A stretch of DNA of 64,000 nt from Shinella yambaruensis (GTDB lineage: Bacteria > Pseudomonadota > Alphaproteobacteria > Rhizobiales > Rhizobiaceae): assembly GCF_022899355.1 (NCBI RefSeq), contig NZ_JALJCK010000006.1, forward strand, positions 186,001 through 250,000. Reading direction: 5' to 3'. How positions within the stretch are numbered: the stretch's first letter is position 1; the number at the start of each line of letters is the position of its first letter. A program made the translations under genes and the position numbers. Positions 1 through 9,374 of this stretch are shown here, piece after piece. The notes beneath the pieces are model-generated. The model was given only the letters and a program-made list of their open reading frames with translations, was not told the origin of the DNA and ran no database searches.

Positions 1-278
1 GTGCGGCTGCCCGGTATCAGCCGGTCGGACCCGGCCTGCCCGCGCCAATCGAAGGTGGCGACCCAGAGGCCGCGGGCGGTGAGGTCGCTGATCGTCTCGA
101 AATATTTCTCGATGCATTCGCTGCGGCCCTGCAGCAGCACCACCGTGCCCTTGGCCTCGCGCTCGTTCGAGCGGAACACCGCGTAGCGGATCTTTACGCC
201 GCCATTGCCTTCCAGGAAGCCGGCGAAATGGTTCTCCGGTACGGGATTGTCGGCGGTGGCGTTGAGGATGGAATCCAT
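1..278 (-). CDS. Alpha/beta hydrolase (lysophospholipase-like), 3' part cut by window edge
   Basis: Only the first 92 codons are inside the window; the gene runs off the left edge on the minus strand. The visible part has the N-terminal half of a serine-aminopeptidase/lysophospholipase-type alpha/beta hydrolase: a strand ending VVLLQGRSE (the oxyanion-hole region, usually HG), then a helix with IEKYFETISDL, then TFDWRGQAGS, the normal FDxRGxGxS turn of this family. The catalytic Ser, Asp and His would lie outside the window. The ATG at 278 is the first start before the conserved core. The likely role is cytoplasmic hydrolysis of monoacylglycerol- or lysophospholipid-like esters; the family fit is good but the substrate is unknown. 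Confidence 0.75.
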   Translation of the reverse strand, partial: MDSILNATADNPVPENHFAGFLEGNGGVKIRYAVFRSNEREAKGTVVLLQGRSECIEKYFETISDLTARGLWVATFDWRGQAGSDRLIPGSR

Positions 279-344
279 GGCGCGGGCGGGTCTCGGCGGG
301 CGTCGATGATCGATGGATAGGCGCTGGCGCCAGTGCCGTCAAAG

Positions 345-393
345 AAAAAAGCCGGCTGCATGCGGGCACGGGGGGCTTCACATGCAGTCCGGC
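345..393 (-). terminator. Rho-independent terminator of a candidate minus-strand small RNA
   Basis: Read on the minus strand, a GC-rich stem (GCCGG-CTGCATG arms at 381-393 and 351-362) is followed by a run of six T residues. No protein gene on the minus strand ends here: the hydrolase starts further downstream and hsp20 is on the other strand. The terminator therefore probably belongs to a short RNA starting between about 430 and 500. A second hairpin with GACCGGG/CCCGGTC arms (401-432) lies just upstream. Confidence 0.7.
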
Positions 394-470
394 GTAATTT
401 GACCGGGAAGGAAGGGACGTTACACCCCGGTCGTCAGAAGTTTTCGCTTCCGATGATGCCGTTCTAGCAG
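345..470 (-). ncRNA. Candidate small RNA (minus strand), two hairpins plus terminator
   Basis: The span holds a 7-bp hairpin (401-432) with a pyrimidine-rich loop (TCCCTTCCTTCC on the minus strand, of the kind that can pair with ribosome-binding sites), followed by a terminator hairpin with a T-run. No open reading frame of useful length with a ribosome site was found. I did not find a convincing promoter, so the 5' end near 470 is a guess. Pyrimidine-rich single-stranded loops are common in rhizobial trans-acting sRNAs; membership of a named family is not claimed. Confidence 0.4.
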
Positions 471-560
471 GACCAATCTGAACGCTGTCCGAAGCCGCCG
501 TTCATCCTCCGTTCATCTCGAAATTTTTTCCGAGGCCCGCCTTTTCGGCCGGCCAGGCCC

Positions 561-589
561 CTTGAACAGCTGAAATTCCATTCCCATCT
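561..589 (+). promoter_or_regulatory. Heat-shock sigma factor (RpoH/sigma-32) promoter
   Basis: CTTGAA at 561-566 and CCCATCT at 583-589, separated by 16 bases, match the sigma-32 consensus (CTTGAA, then CCCATnT). The site lies about 140 bases upstream of the small heat-shock gene start, leaving room for a structured leader. Start of transcription is expected near 595-598. Confidence 0.75.
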
Positions 590-597
590 CAACGTCA

Positions 598-726
598 CGG
601 ACGCCAACAGGGTCCGTCGAGGTTTCCGTCGCCAGAATGGGACGGGGCCGGATGAACCGGGCTGCACCTTCGGAAATCGGGGCAGCCTTCAGAAAGATCG
701 CAACCGTTGCTCTAAAGGAGGACACC
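598..726 (+). promoter_or_regulatory. ROSE-like RNA thermometer in the hsp20 leader
   Basis: The leader between the RpoH promoter and the hsp20 start has three successive hairpins: CCGTC/GACGG (627-646), GGCTGC/GCAGCC (about 660-687), and a 3' element in which TTGCT lies a few bases before the AAAGGAGG ribosome site (about 707-721). ROSE elements, known from rhizobial small heat-shock genes, have several 5' hairpins and a final hairpin in which a U(U/C)GCU stretch pairs imperfectly with the Shine-Dalgarno sequence and melts on heating. The layout fits. I cannot fold the RNA here. Confidence 0.6.
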
Positions 727-1188
727 ATGCGTCACGTCGATTTCTCCCCCCTCTATCGTTCCACCGTCGGCTTCGACCGTCTCTTCACCATGCTCGACAG
801 CCTCGGCCAGCCCGATCAGGCGCAGAGCTACCCGCCCTACAACATCGAGCGCACCGGCGAAAACACCTACCGCATCACCATGGCGGTGGCTGGCTTCGAC
901 GAGAGTGAACTCTCCATCGAGGCGCGCGAGCATGCGCTGACGGTCAAGGGCGAGAAGAAGGACGACGCGGCCGAAGACAGCCAGTATCTCTACCGCGGCA
1001 TTGCCAAGCGCGCCTTCGAGCGTCGCTTCCAGCTCGCCGATCATGTGGAAGTGCGCGCCGCCTCGCTGAAGAACGGCCTTCTCCACATCGACCTCCTTCG
1101 CGAGATCCCGGAAGCCGCCAAGCCGCGCCGTATCGAGATCACGGCCGTCCAGCGCGACGCCAAGCAGATCGAAGCGCAGACCAACTGA
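727..1188 (+). CDS. Small heat-shock protein (Hsp20/IbpA family)
   Basis: A 153-residue ATP-independent chaperone of the alpha-crystallin family, which binds unfolding proteins and hands them to DnaK/ClpB in the cytoplasm. The alpha-crystallin domain runs from about residue 35 to 140, with the conserved NGLLHIDL stretch at 116-123 (family motif GxLxI/V) and a short N-terminal arm beginning [20 protein letters not shown], typical of class A IbpA-type proteins of rhizobia. The start at 727 is chosen because a strong AAAGGAGG site lies just upstream; a longer frame exists but would place coding sequence in the leader. An RpoH promoter, a thermometer-like leader and a clean terminator make it a monocistronic heat-shock gene. 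Confidence 0.93.
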   Translation: MRHVDFSPLYRSTVGFDRLFTMLDSLGQPDQAQSYPPYNIERTGENTYRITMAVAGFDESELSIEAREHALTVKGEKKDDAAEDSQYLYRGIAKRAFERRFQLADHVEVRAASLKNGLLHIDLLREIPEAAKPRRIEITAVQRDAKQIEAQTN

Positions 1189-1220
1189 TCCGGTTTCGCG
1201 TTCGATCGGAATGAAGAAGG

Positions 1221-1247
1221 GCGGTGCCGCAGGGCACCGCTTTTTTT
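1221..1247 (+). terminator. Rho-independent terminator after hsp20
   Basis: Perfect GCGGTGCC/GGCACCGC stem with a 4-base loop followed by seven T residues. It may also work weakly for the convergent threonine aldolase gene, which ends at 1265. Confidence 0.9.
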
Positions 1248-1264
1248 GTGTCCGGCGATGCCGC

Positions 1265-2311
1265 TCAGAGCGCCGAGAGGAAGTCGTCGACGTCGGTTTG
1301 CTTCGTGGCGAAGCTCGTGACGAGCCGGATCAGCGTTTCGTCCGCGCGCATGCTGGCCTTCACTTCGGGGCCGGCGGGCCAGTCGTAGAAGACGGCGCCC
1401 TTGTCCTGCAGGGCCTTCATCGCATCGTTGCGGAGGATGACGAAGAGCTCGTTCGATCCCGTCGGCCAGGCGAGACGGGCCGTATCGGAGGCCTCGAAAC
1501 CGGCCGCAAGGCGCGCTGCCATGGCATTGGAATGACGGGCGAGGCTGAGCCAGAGGCCGTCCTTGAAATAGGCGTCGAACTGGGCGGCGATGAAGCGGGA
1601 CTTTGAGAAGAGCTGGGCCGAGCGCTTGCGCAGGAAATGCATCTGCTGCGCCTTGCCCGGATCGAACAGGATGAGCGCCTCGGCGCACCAGCAGCCGTTC
1701 TTCGTGCCGCCGAAGGAGAGGATGTCGACGCCGCGCCTCCAGGTCATGTCCGCCGGCGTTGCGCCGAGATGGACGAGCGCATTGGCGAAACGTGCGCCAT
1801 CCATGTGCAGCGGCAGGCTCGCCTTCCTCGCGACCTCCGAGAGGGCGGCGATTTCGTCGAGCGTATAGGCGGTGCCGGCTTCGGTGGCCTGGGTGATGGT
1901 GACGGCCATCGGCTGTCCGCCATGCACGAAGTCCGGCGGGAAGCGGCCTATGGCGGCGGCGAGGGCGTCCGGGGAGAGCTTGCCGGCGGGACCGTCGATC
2001 GGCACCAGCTTGGCCCCGGCAGCGAAAAATTCCGGCGCATTGCATTCGTCGACATTCACATGGGCTTCGCGATGGCAGAAGAGCTGGCCGCCGGGCCGGT
2101 TGAAGCTGGCCAGCGCCAGCGAATTGGCCGCCGTGCCCGTGCCGACGAAGAAGACGGCGACGTCACGCTCGAAAATCTGCGAAAAGGTCTTTTCCACATG
2201 CTTGTCGAGGTCGCTCGCGCCATAGGCCGAGGCGAAGCCGCCGGCCGCCGTCACGAGGCTCTGTGCGATGTCTGGATGGGCGCCGGCCCAGTTGTCGGAA
2301 GCGAAAAACAT
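1265..2311 (-). CDS. ltaE: Low-specificity L-threonine aldolase
   Basis: A pyridoxal-phosphate enzyme (348 residues, normal length) that cleaves L-threonine or L-allo-threonine to glycine and acetaldehyde. The beta-eliminating-lyase fold is clear: N-terminal FASDNWAGAHPDI, HMDGARF at 169-175 with the Asp that contacts the PLP ring nitrogen, and the Schiff-base lysine in SFGGTKNG (Lys204). The ATG at 2311 aligns with family N-termini; an upstream in-frame start at 2371 would lie in front of the predicted promoter. The gene stands alone, convergent with hsp20. Confidence 0.92.
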   Translation of the reverse strand: MFFASDNWAGAHPDIAQSLVTAAGGFASAYGASDLDKHVEKTFSQIFERDVAVFFVGTGTAANSLALASFNRPGGQLFCHREAHVNVDECNAPEFFAAGAKLVPIDGPAGKLSPDALAAAIGRFPPDFVHGGQPMAVTITQATEAGTAYTLDEIAALSEVARKASLPLHMDGARFANALVHLGATPADMTWRRGVDILSFGGTKNGCWCAEALILFDPGKAQQMHFLRKRSAQLFSKSRFIAAQFDAYFKDGLWLSLARHSNAMAARLAAGFEASDTARLAWPTGSNELFVILRNDAMKALQDKGAVFYDWPAGPEVKASMRADETLIRLVTSFATKQTDVDDFLSAL

Positions 2312-2343
2312 GCGATTTCCAGTGCGAATGTGGCTGCGGGAGG

Positions 2344-2376
2344 ACCATAATGGAGAAATGAAGGCGATCAATCGCC
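2344..2376 (-). promoter_or_regulatory. Candidate ltaE promoter with overlapping dyad
   Basis: On the minus strand TTGATC (2371-2366) and TATGGT (2349-2344) are 16 bases apart and fit a vegetative promoter. A perfect GGCGAT-TG-ATCGCC dyad (2363-2376) overlaps the -35 box and could be an operator. Start of transcription near 2337 supports the start codon at 2311. Confidence 0.4.
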
Positions 2377-2550
2377 AAAAACGGCTGAAAGTGCCATCCC
2401 CCTGGAGAATGAAAGGAATGGAAACAATGGGCCAGGTGGTCGTAATTTAATTTCAAGCTTGCGGCGGAGCAGGCAATTTTTCTTCATGGGGTGGTGATTA
2501 TTTGGCATGATGGCCTTGCGGCCCGGGGGTGTTTCTGGCATAGAGCCCAT

Positions 2551-2711
2551 GAAATAGGACAGGTTTGCTGTCCTATTTCGGTCAAGAGACCGAAGAGGCG
2601 CCTTCCGCGACCGCGGAAACTGCCGAAACGGCACCAGGCGAGGGAGGATCGCTCCTTCGAAAAACCTGGTTGCCACGACGGTCCTGATGATCATTCCTGG
2701 TCGGCCGTCGT
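2551..2711 (+). promoter_or_regulatory. Highly structured leader of gltB (six consecutive hairpins)
   Basis: Six tandem stem-loops lie in the 270 bases before gltB: a 12-bp perfect stem (2551-2562 with 2568-2579), TTCGGTC/GACCGAA (2577-2594, sharing three bases with the first stem so that the two exclude each other at their base), TTCCGC/GCGGAA (2603-2618), TGCCG/CGGCA (2621-2633), ACCAGG/CCTGGT enclosing GGAG/CTCC (2633-2670), and ACGACGG/CCGTCGT (2675-2711). The arrangement suggests a cis-acting RNA, or at least an operator dyad at the first stem. The rest of the 2312-2824 gap holds no gene. Confidence 0.45.
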
Positions 2712-2824
2712 TTTGCGGTTACATCAGGTTCTGAAAACAGCCGCTCGCGAGGCCCTGCCCCAAGGCAAAAGGGTCACACGGGCGAAAAGGATTGCCCGCA
2801 GGATGGGCCCACAGGAGGAAGAAG

Positions 2825-5800
2825 ATGATGGTGAAGACCCAAGCACATGATTTGCGGCAGTTCCGGGCGCAGGCGACTGCGACGGGCGCCACGACACGCG
2901 CTTCCAATCCGGGCCTGCCGAAAAAACAGGGACTCTATGATCCGCGCAATGAACACGATGCCTGCGGCGTCGGCTTCGTGGCGCATTTGAAAGGCAAGAA
3001 ATCGCACCAGATCGTCAAGGACGGGCTGTTCATGCTCGAGAACCTGACGCATCGCGGCGCTGTCGGCGCAGATCCGCTGATGGGCGACGGTGCGGGCATC
3101 CTCGTCCAGATTCCGGACCGCTTCTTCCGCGAGGAGATGGCAAAGCAGGGCATCACGCTGCCGAAGGCCGGTGAATATGCCGTCGGCCACATCTTCATGC
3201 CGCAAGACGAGAAGCTCGTCGATTATTTCAAGAAGGTCATCGGAGATGTCGTCGCCGAAGAGGGGCAGGTCCTCATCGGCTTCCGCGACGTCCCGGTCGA
3301 CAATTCCTCGCTCTCCAAGGCTCCCGAGATCGCCGCCACCGAGCCGCGGCACGTCCAGGTCTTCATCGGCGCCGGCCGCGACGCCGCGACGAACGGCGAG
3401 TTCGAGCGCCGGCTCTTCACCCTGCGCAAGGTGATCTCCAACCGCATCTACGATGAATACGAGGGCGAGGAGAGCAATTTCTATCCCGTCTCGCTGTCCT
3501 CGACCACCATCGTCTACAAGGGCATGTTCCTCGCCTACCAGGTGGGCGCCTACTACAAGGACCTTGCCGATCCGCGCTTCGAATCGGCCGTCGCCCTCGT
3601 GCACCAGCGCTTCTCCACCAATACCTTCCCGTCGTGGAAGCTGGCGCACCCATACCGCATGGTCGCCCATAACGGCGAGATCAACACGCTGCGCGGCAAC
3701 GTCAACTGGATGGCGGCCCGCCAGGCCTCCGTCTCCTCGCCGCTGTTCGGTGAGGACATCACGAAGCTCTGGCCGATCTCGTATGAGGGCCAGTCGGATA
3801 CGGCCTGTTTCGACAACGCGCTCGAATTCCTCGTGCGCGGCGGCTATTCCATGGCCCATGCGGTCATGATGCTGATCCCCGAGGCCTGGGCCGGCAACCA
3901 GCTGATGAGCCAGGAGCGCAAGGCGTTTTACGAATACCACGCCGCGCTGATGGAGCCGTGGGACGGCCCCGCCGCCGTCGCCTTTACCGACGGCAAGCAG
4001 ATCGGCGCGACGCTCGACCGCAACGGCCTGCGCCCGGCCCGCTACCTCGTCACCGACGATGACCGCGTCATCCTCGCCTCCGAAGCCGGCACGCTGCCGG
4101 TCAAGGAAGAGAGCATCGTCAGGAAGTGGCGCCTCCAGCCGGGCAAGATGCTGCTCATCGACATGGAGGAAGGCCGCATCATTTCCGACGAGGAGGTGAA
4201 GTCCGCGCTTGCCGCCAAGCATCCCTATCGCGAGTGGCTGGACAACACCCAGATCATCCTGGAAGACCTCGGCCCGGTCGAGCCGCGGGCGCTGCGCCGC
4301 GACGTCTCGCTGCGCGACCGCCAGCAGGCCTTCGGCTATACCCAGGAGGATACCCGCCTCCTGATGTCGCCGATGGCGACCACCGGGCAGGAGGCGATCG
4401 GCTCCATGGGCACGGACACGCCGATCTCGGCCATGTCCGACAAGACCAAGCTGCTCTACACCTATTTCAAGCAGAACTTCGCGCAGGTGACGAACCCGCC
4501 CATCGACCCGATCCGCGAGGAACTGGTCATGAGCCTCGTCTCCTTCATCGGCCCGCGCCCGAACATCCTCGACCATGGCGGCGCGGCCAAGGCCAAGCGC
4601 ATGGAAGTGCGTCAGCCGATCCTTACCAATGGCGATCTCGAAAAGATCCGCTCGATCGGCCATGTCGAGGACCGTTTCGACACCAAGACGCTGGATTTCA
4701 CCTATGATGTCTCGCGCGGTGCGGATGGCATGCCGGAAATGCTCGACCGTCTGTGCGAGCGTGCCGAGCAGGCCGTCACCAGCGGCTACAACATCATCGT
4801 GCTCTCCGACCGCCAGATCGGGCCGGACCGCGTGGCGATCCCGGCGCTCCTGGCGACGGCCGCCGTGCACCACCACCTGATCCGCAAGGGGCTTCGCACC
4901 TCGGTCGGCCTCGTCGTGGAGACCGGCGAGCCGCGCGAAGTGCACCATTTCTGTCTTCTCGCCGGTTACGGCGCGGAAGCGATCAACCCGTACCTGGCCT
5001 TCGACACGCTCACCGACATGCACAAGCGCGGCGAGTTCCCGAAGGAAGTGGACGCGGAGGAGATCGTCTATCGCTACATCAAGGCGATCGGCAAGGGCAT
5101 CCTGAAGGTCATGTCCAAGATGGGCATCTCGACCTACCAGTCCTATTGCGGTGCGCAGATCTTCGACGCCATCGGCCTCTCCTCCGAGCTTGTCGACAAA
5201 TATTTCTTCGGCACGGCGACGACCATCGAGGGCATCGGCCTCGACGAGATCGCCAAGGAGACCTTCAACCGCCACAAGGCCGCCTTCGGGCGTGATCCGC
5301 TGCTCGCCAACACGCTGGATATCGGCGGCGAATATGCCTATCGCATGCGCGGCGAAGAGCACGCCTGGACGCCGGACGTCGTCGCCTCGCTGCAGCATGC
5401 GGTGCGCGGCAACGCGGCCGATCGCTACAAGGAGTTCGCCGACCTGGTGAATGCCTCCTCGCTGCGCATGAACACGATCCGCGGCCTCTTCTCGATCAAG
5501 GGCGCGGAAGCGGCCGGCCGCAAGCCGATCTCCATCGACGAGGTGGAGCCGGCGGTGGATATCGTAAAACGCTTCTCGACGGGCGCCATGTCCTTCGGCT
5601 CGATCTCCCGCGAGGCGCACACCACGCTAGCCGTCGCCATGAACCGGATCGGCGGCAAGTCGAACACCGGGGAGGGCGGCGAGGAAGCCGACCGCTACAT
5701 GCCGCTGCCGGACGGTTCGATGAACCCCGAGCGCTCGGCGATCAAGCAGATCGCCTCCGGCCGCTTCGGCGTGACGACCGAATACCTGGTCAATGCGGAC

Positions 5801-7549
5801 ATGCTGCAGATCAAGGTCGCGCAGGGCGCCAAGCCCGGCGAGGGCGGCCAGCTGCCCGGCCACAAGGTGGACGCGACGGTCGCCAAGACCCGTCACTCCA
5901 CCCCGGGCGTCGGCCTCATCTCGCCGCCGCCGCACCACGATATCTATTCGATCGAGGATCTGGCGCAACTCATCTACGACCTGAAGAACGTCAACCCCGA
6001 GGCCGATATCTCCGTAAAGCTCGTCTCGGAAGTCGGCGTCGGCACGGTTGCCGCCGGTGTCGCCAAGGCGCGCGCGGACCATATCACCATCGCCGGCTTC
6101 GACGGCGGCACGGGGGCCTCGCCGCTCACCTCGCTGAAGCATGCCGGTTCCCCGTGGGAAATCGGCCTTGCCGAGACGCACCAGACGCTGGTGCTCAACA
6201 AGCTGCGCTCGCGCATCGCGCTGCAGGTCGACGGGGGCCTGAAGACCGGCCGTGACGTCGTCATCGGCGCGCTGCTCGGCGCGGACGAGTTCGGCTTCGC
6301 AACGGCCCCGCTCATTGCGGCCGGCTGCATCATGATGCGCAAGTGTCATCTCAACACCTGTCCGGTGGGCGTCGCGACCCAGGACCCGGTCCTGCGCAAG
6401 CGCTTCAAGGGCACGTCGGAGCATGTCATCAACTACTTCTTCTTCGTCGCCGAAGAGGTGCGCGAAATCCTGGCCTCGCTCGGCGTGCGTTCGCTGAACG
6501 AGATCATCGGCGCCTCGGAGCTGCTCGAAAAAGAGAGGATGATCTCGCACTGGAAGGCCAATGGCCTCGACTTCTCCCGCATCTTCCACAAGGTCGATGC
6601 GCCGAAGGAGGCGACCTACTGGACCGAGCGGCAGGATCATCCGATCCACGACGTCCTCGACCGCAAGCTGATCGAAGAGGCGAAGCCCGCGCTGGAGAAG
6701 AAGACGCCCGTCGCCTTCGAGGTCGACATCAAGAATGTCGACCGTTCGGCCGGTGCGATGCTGTCCGGGGCCGTCGCCAAGCGCTACGGCTTCAAGGGGC
6801 TGAAGGACGACACGATCTCGGTGAAGCTGCATGGCACGGCGGGCCAGTCCTTCGGTGCCTTCCTTGCCCGCGGCATCACCTTCGACCTGATCGGCGCCGG
6901 CAACGACTATGTCGGCAAGGGCCTTTCCGGCGGCCGTATCGTCGTGCGTCCCCCGGCGGAGAACCGCGCGGTGCCGCATGAATCGATCATCGTCGGCAAC
7001 ACGGTGCTCTACGGCGCGATCTCGGGCGAGTGCTACTTCAACGGCGTTGCCGGCGAACGTTTCGCCGTGCGCAATTCCGGTGCCGTCGCCGTCGTCGAGG
7101 GCGTGGGCGACCACGGCTGCGAATACATGACCGGCGGCGTCGTCGTCGTCATCGGCCAGACGGGCCGCAACTTCGCGGCCGGCATGTCGGGCGGCGTCGC
7201 CTATGTGTTGGACGAGGAGGGCGATTTTGCCCGCCGCTGCAACATGGCGATGGTCGAGCTGGAGCCGGTGCCGGAAGAGGACGACATGCTGGAGAAGCTG
7301 CACCATCATGGCGGCGACCTCATGCACAAGGGCATGGTCGATGTCTCCGACGACATGACGCGCCACGACGAGGAACGGCTCTACCAGCTCGTCACGAACC
7401 ACCTGCACTATACGGGTTCGCCGCGGGCGCGGGAGATCCTCGACAAATGGGCCGAGTATCGTCCGAAATTCCGCAAGGTCATGCCGGTCGAATACCGCCG
7501 CGCGCTCGAAGAGATGGAGCGCATGAGGATGGGGATCGCTGCCGAGTGA
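2825..7549 (+). CDS. gltB: Glutamate synthase (NADPH) large subunit
   Basis: Large subunit (1574 residues, normal size) of the enzyme that converts glutamine plus 2-oxoglutarate into two glutamates, the GOGAT arm of ammonia assimilation. Domains in order: a class II glutamine amidotransferase whose catalytic Cys47 (EHDACGVGF) becomes the N-terminus after removal of a propeptide; a central domain; an FMN-binding synthase barrel with the 3Fe-4S cysteines 1168, 1174 and 1179 (CX5CX4C); and a C-terminal beta-helix (GXXGG repeats). The ATG at 2825 follows an AGGAGG site at 2813-2818; the next codon is also ATG. It forms a functional pair with gltD, 226 bases downstream. Confidence 0.97.
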   Translation: MMVKTQAHDLRQFRAQATATGATTRASNPGLPKKQGLYDPRNEHDACGVGFVAHLKGKKSHQIVKDGLFMLENLTHRGAVGADPLMGDGAGILVQIPDRFFREEMAKQGITLPKAGEYAVGHIFMPQDEKLVDYFKKVIGDVVAEEGQVLIGFRDVPVDNSSLSKAPEIAATEPRHVQVFIGAGRDAATNGEFERRLFTLRKVISNRIYDEYEGEESNFYPVSLSSTTIVYKGMFLAYQVGAYYKDLADPRFESAVALVHQRFSTNTFPSWKLAHPYRMVAHNGEINTLRGNVNWMAARQASVSSPLFGEDITKLWPISYEGQSDTACFDNALEFLVRGGYSMAHAVMMLIPEAWAGNQLMSQERKAFYEYHAALMEPWDGPAAVAFTDGKQIGATLDRNGLRPARYLVTDDDRVILASEAGTLPVKEESIVRKWRLQPGKMLLIDMEEGRIISDEEVKSALAAKHPYREWLDNTQIILEDLGPVEPRALRRDVSLRDRQQAFGYTQEDTRLLMSPMATTGQEAIGSMGTDTPISAMSDKTKLLYTYFKQNFAQVTNPPIDPIREELVMSLVSFIGPRPNILDHGGAAKAKRMEVRQPILTNGDLEKIRSIGHVEDRFDTKTLDFTYDVSRGADGMPEMLDRLCERAEQAVTSGYNIIVLSDRQIGPDRVAIPALLATAAVHHHLIRKGLRTSVGLVVETGEPREVHHFCLLAGYGAEAINPYLAFDTLTDMHKRGEFPKEVDAEEIVYRYIKAIGKGILKVMSKMGISTYQSYCGAQIFDAIGLSSELVDKYFFGTATTIEGIGLDEIAKETFNRHKAAFGRDPLLANTLDIGGEYAYRMRGEEHAWTPDVVASLQHAVRGNAADRYKEFADLVNASSLRMNTIRGLFSIKGAEAAGRKPISIDEVEPAVDIVKRFSTGAMSFGSISREAHTTLAVAMNRIGGKSNTGEGGEEADRYMPLPDGSMNPERSAIKQIASGRFGVTTEYLVNADMLQIKVAQGAKPGEGGQLPGHKVDATVAKTRHSTPGVGLISPPPHHDIYSIEDLAQLIYDLKNVNPEADISVKLVSEVGVGTVAAGVAKARADHITIAGFDGGTGASPLTSLKHAGSPWEIGLAETHQTLVLNKLRSRIALQVDGGLKTGRDVVIGALLGADEFGFATAPLIAAGCIMMRKCHLNTCPVGVATQDPVLRKRFKGTSEHVINYFFFVAEEVREILASLGVRSLNEIIGASELLEKERMISHWKANGLDFSRIFHKVDAPKEATYWTERQDHPIHDVLDRKLIEEAKPALEKKTPVAFEVDIKNVDRSAGAMLSGAVAKRYGFKGLKDDTISVKLHGTAGQSFGAFLARGITFDLIGAGNDYVGKGLSGGRIVVRPPAENRAVPHESIIVGNTVLYGAISGECYFNGVAGERFAVRNSGAVAVVEGVGDHGCEYMTGGVVVVIGQTGRNFAAGMSGGVAYVLDEEGDFARRCNMAMVELEPVPEEDDMLEKLHHHGGDLMHKGMVDVSDDMTRHDEERLYQLVTNHLHYTGSPRAREILDKWAEYRPKFRKVMPVEYRRALEEMERMRMGIAAE

Positions 7550-7570
7550 GGCGGCCGGCTCCGCAAGGAG

Positions 7571-7691
7571 CCCCTCATCCGCCTGCCGGCACCTTCTCCC
7601 GGTGAACGGGAGAAGGGATGTGCGGCAAGGCGGTGCGACATCTGCCTTCTCCCCGCCTGCGGGGAGAAGGTCGCGGCAGCGGGATGTGGGG
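7571..7691. repeat. RIME-like palindromic intergenic repeat between gltB and gltD (two hairpins)
   Basis: The 121-bp element starts CCCCTCATCCGCCTGCCGG and ends with the inverse GGGATGTGGGG. Inside are two short palindromes (TTCTCCCG/CGGGAGAA and CTTCTCCCCG/CGGGGAGAAG). Related copies are at 9296-9363 and 53045-53204. The design matches rhizobial intergenic mosaic elements. It lies in the middle of the gltB-gltD transcript and could form strong RNA hairpins there. Confidence 0.8.
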
Positions 7692-7775
7692 TTGTCCCCG
7701 TCAATGCCTGTCGCGCGGTGTTCCCTTTTGCGCCCGAAGCGCTCGTCGAAACGTTATAAGATTCAGGATATCACA

Positions 7776-9233
7776 ATGGGCAAGGTTACTGGTTTCATGG
7801 AAATCGACCGGCAGGTGATGAAGTATCAGCCGGCCTCCGACCGCATCCGCCATTTCCGCGAGTTCACCATCCCGATGTCGGACCCAGAGGTCCAGAAGCA
7901 GGCCGCGCGCTGCATGGACTGCGGCATTCCCTATTGCCACGGCCCGACCGGCTGTCCGGTGCACAACCAGATCCCGGACTGGAACGACCTCGTCTACAAC
8001 GGCAACTGGGAAGAGGCGATCCGCAACCTGCATTCGACCAACAACTTCCCGGAATTCACCGGCCGCGTCTGCCCGGCGCCCTGCGAGGAGGCCTGCACGC
8101 TGAACCTCGAGGACATGCCGGTCTCCATCAAGACCGTCGAGCAGGCGATCGCCGACAAGGCCTATGAGATGGGCTATATCGTGCCGCAGCCGGCGACGCT
8201 GAAGACCGGCAAGAAGGTCGCGGTCATCGGCTCCGGCCCGGCCGGCATGGCCGCCGCCCAGCAGCTTGCCCGCGCCGGCCACGAGGTTCACCTCTACGAG
8301 CGCGAATCCAAGGCCGGCGGCCTGTTGCGCTACGGCATTCCGGATTTCAAGATGGAGAAGAACTTCATCGACCGCCGCGTCGACCAGATGCGCGGCGAGG
8401 GCGTGACCTTCCACTACGGCGTCAATGTCGGCGTCGACAAGAAGATGGACGAGATGCTCGCCGAGCATGACGCCGTGCTCTATTGCGGCGGCTCGGAAAC
8501 CCCGCGCGACGCCGGCATTCCAGGCGTCGATTTCGCCGGCGTGCACGATGCCATGCCCTATCTCGTCCAGCAGAACCGCCGCGTCGGCCGCGAGAACATC
8601 GACAGCGTCGGCTGGCCATCCGACCCGATCCTTGCCGGTGGCAAGCATGTCGTCGTCGTCGGTGGTGGCGACACGGCCTCGGACTGCGTCGGCACCGCCT
8701 TCCGCCAGGGCGCGGTGAAGGTCACCCAGCTCGACATCCGCCCGCAGCCGCCGGAAAAGGAGGACAAGCTCGCCGTCTGGCCGTTCTGGGCGACGAAGAT
8801 GCGCACCTCCTCCTCGCAGGCAGAGGGCGCGGTGCGCGAATTCCAGGTCGGCACGCTCGAATTCGTCGGCGACGAGGACGGCGTCCTCACCGGCGTGAAG
8901 TGCTGCCAGGTGGACGACCGCCGCAAGCCGATCGCCGGGACGGAGTTCATCATCAAGGCCGATCTCGCCTTCATCGCCATCGGTTTCCGCGGCCCCTTCA
9001 CCGATAGCGTGCTGAAGGATCTGGGTAGCCGCCTGACGATCAACACCGATAAGCGCGGCTCCTCCAACGTCGTCGCCAACGAGCGCGACTACAAGACCTC
9101 GGTGGACAAGCTCTGGACGGCGGGTGACGTGCGCCGCGGCCAGTCGCTGGTCGTCTGGGCGATCCGCGAAGGCCGACAGGCCGCCCGCGCCATCGACGAG
9201 GCCCTGATGGGCTCGACCACGCTGCCGCGCTGA
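7776..9233 (+). CDS. gltD: Glutamate synthase small subunit
   Basis: A 485-residue FAD-containing subunit that passes electrons from NADPH to the FMN and 3Fe-4S of GltB. The N-terminus has the 4Fe-4S cysteines (C46, C49, C54, C60 and C99, C103, C107). A first Rossmann motif GSGPAG (152-157) binds FAD and a second, GGGDTAS (296-302), binds NADPH. The ATG at 7776 opens MGKVTGFMEIDR, the usual N-terminus; its ribosome site is weak (AGGA). It follows gltB and the intergenic repeat and is probably cotranscribed, possibly with an additional promoter just upstream (TATAAG at about 7755). Confidence 0.96.
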   Translation: MGKVTGFMEIDRQVMKYQPASDRIRHFREFTIPMSDPEVQKQAARCMDCGIPYCHGPTGCPVHNQIPDWNDLVYNGNWEEAIRNLHSTNNFPEFTGRVCPAPCEEACTLNLEDMPVSIKTVEQAIADKAYEMGYIVPQPATLKTGKKVAVIGSGPAGMAAAQQLARAGHEVHLYERESKAGGLLRYGIPDFKMEKNFIDRRVDQMRGEGVTFHYGVNVGVDKKMDEMLAEHDAVLYCGGSETPRDAGIPGVDFAGVHDAMPYLVQQNRRVGRENIDSVGWPSDPILAGGKHVVVVGGGDTASDCVGTAFRQGAVKVTQLDIRPQPPEKEDKLAVWPFWATKMRTSSSQAEGAVREFQVGTLEFVGDEDGVLTGVKCCQVDDRRKPIAGTEFIIKADLAFIAIGFRGPFTDSVLKDLGSRLTINTDKRGSSNVVANERDYKTSVDKLWTAGDVRRGQSLVVWAIREGRQAARAIDEALMGSTTLPR

Positions 9234-9252
9234 GATTCATGCAAATGGCGAA

Positions 9253-9290
9253 AGGGCGCTCCGGGAAACCGGCGCGCTCTTTGTCGTTTT
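9253..9290 (+). terminator. Probable terminator after gltD (imperfect stem)
   Basis: GGGCGCTCCGG/CCGGCGCGC arms with a GAAA loop are followed by TCTTTGTCGTTTTG. The stem has a bulge, so strength is uncertain. Confidence 0.5.
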
Positions 9291-9295
9291 GAATG

Positions 9296-9363
9296 CCCCT
9301 CATCCGCCTGCCGGCACCTTCTCCCCGCCTGCGGGGAGAAGGTCGCGGCAGCGGGATGAGGGG
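9296..9363. repeat. RIME-like palindromic repeat, single-hairpin copy
   Basis: The 68-bp copy has the same CCCCTCATCC...GGGATGAGGGG ends as the element in the gltB-gltD gap but only one central CTTCTCCCCG/CGGGGAGAAG palindrome. It separates the end of gltD from the convergent RTX-like gene. Confidence 0.8.
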
Positions 9364-9374
9364 CGATACCTGCC

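Noticed and set aside
2503-2519. TGGCA...TTGC resembling a sigma-54 promoter before gltB
   Set aside because: The GG and GC are 12 bases apart rather than the required 10, so it should not be used by sigma-54.
2774-5620. Very long open frame opposite gltB, minus strand
   Set aside because: It is the antisense of a well-conserved gene; its length reflects high GC. Similar long shadows occur opposite the nucleotidase (22108-24417) and pepF/pabB (28213-31170).
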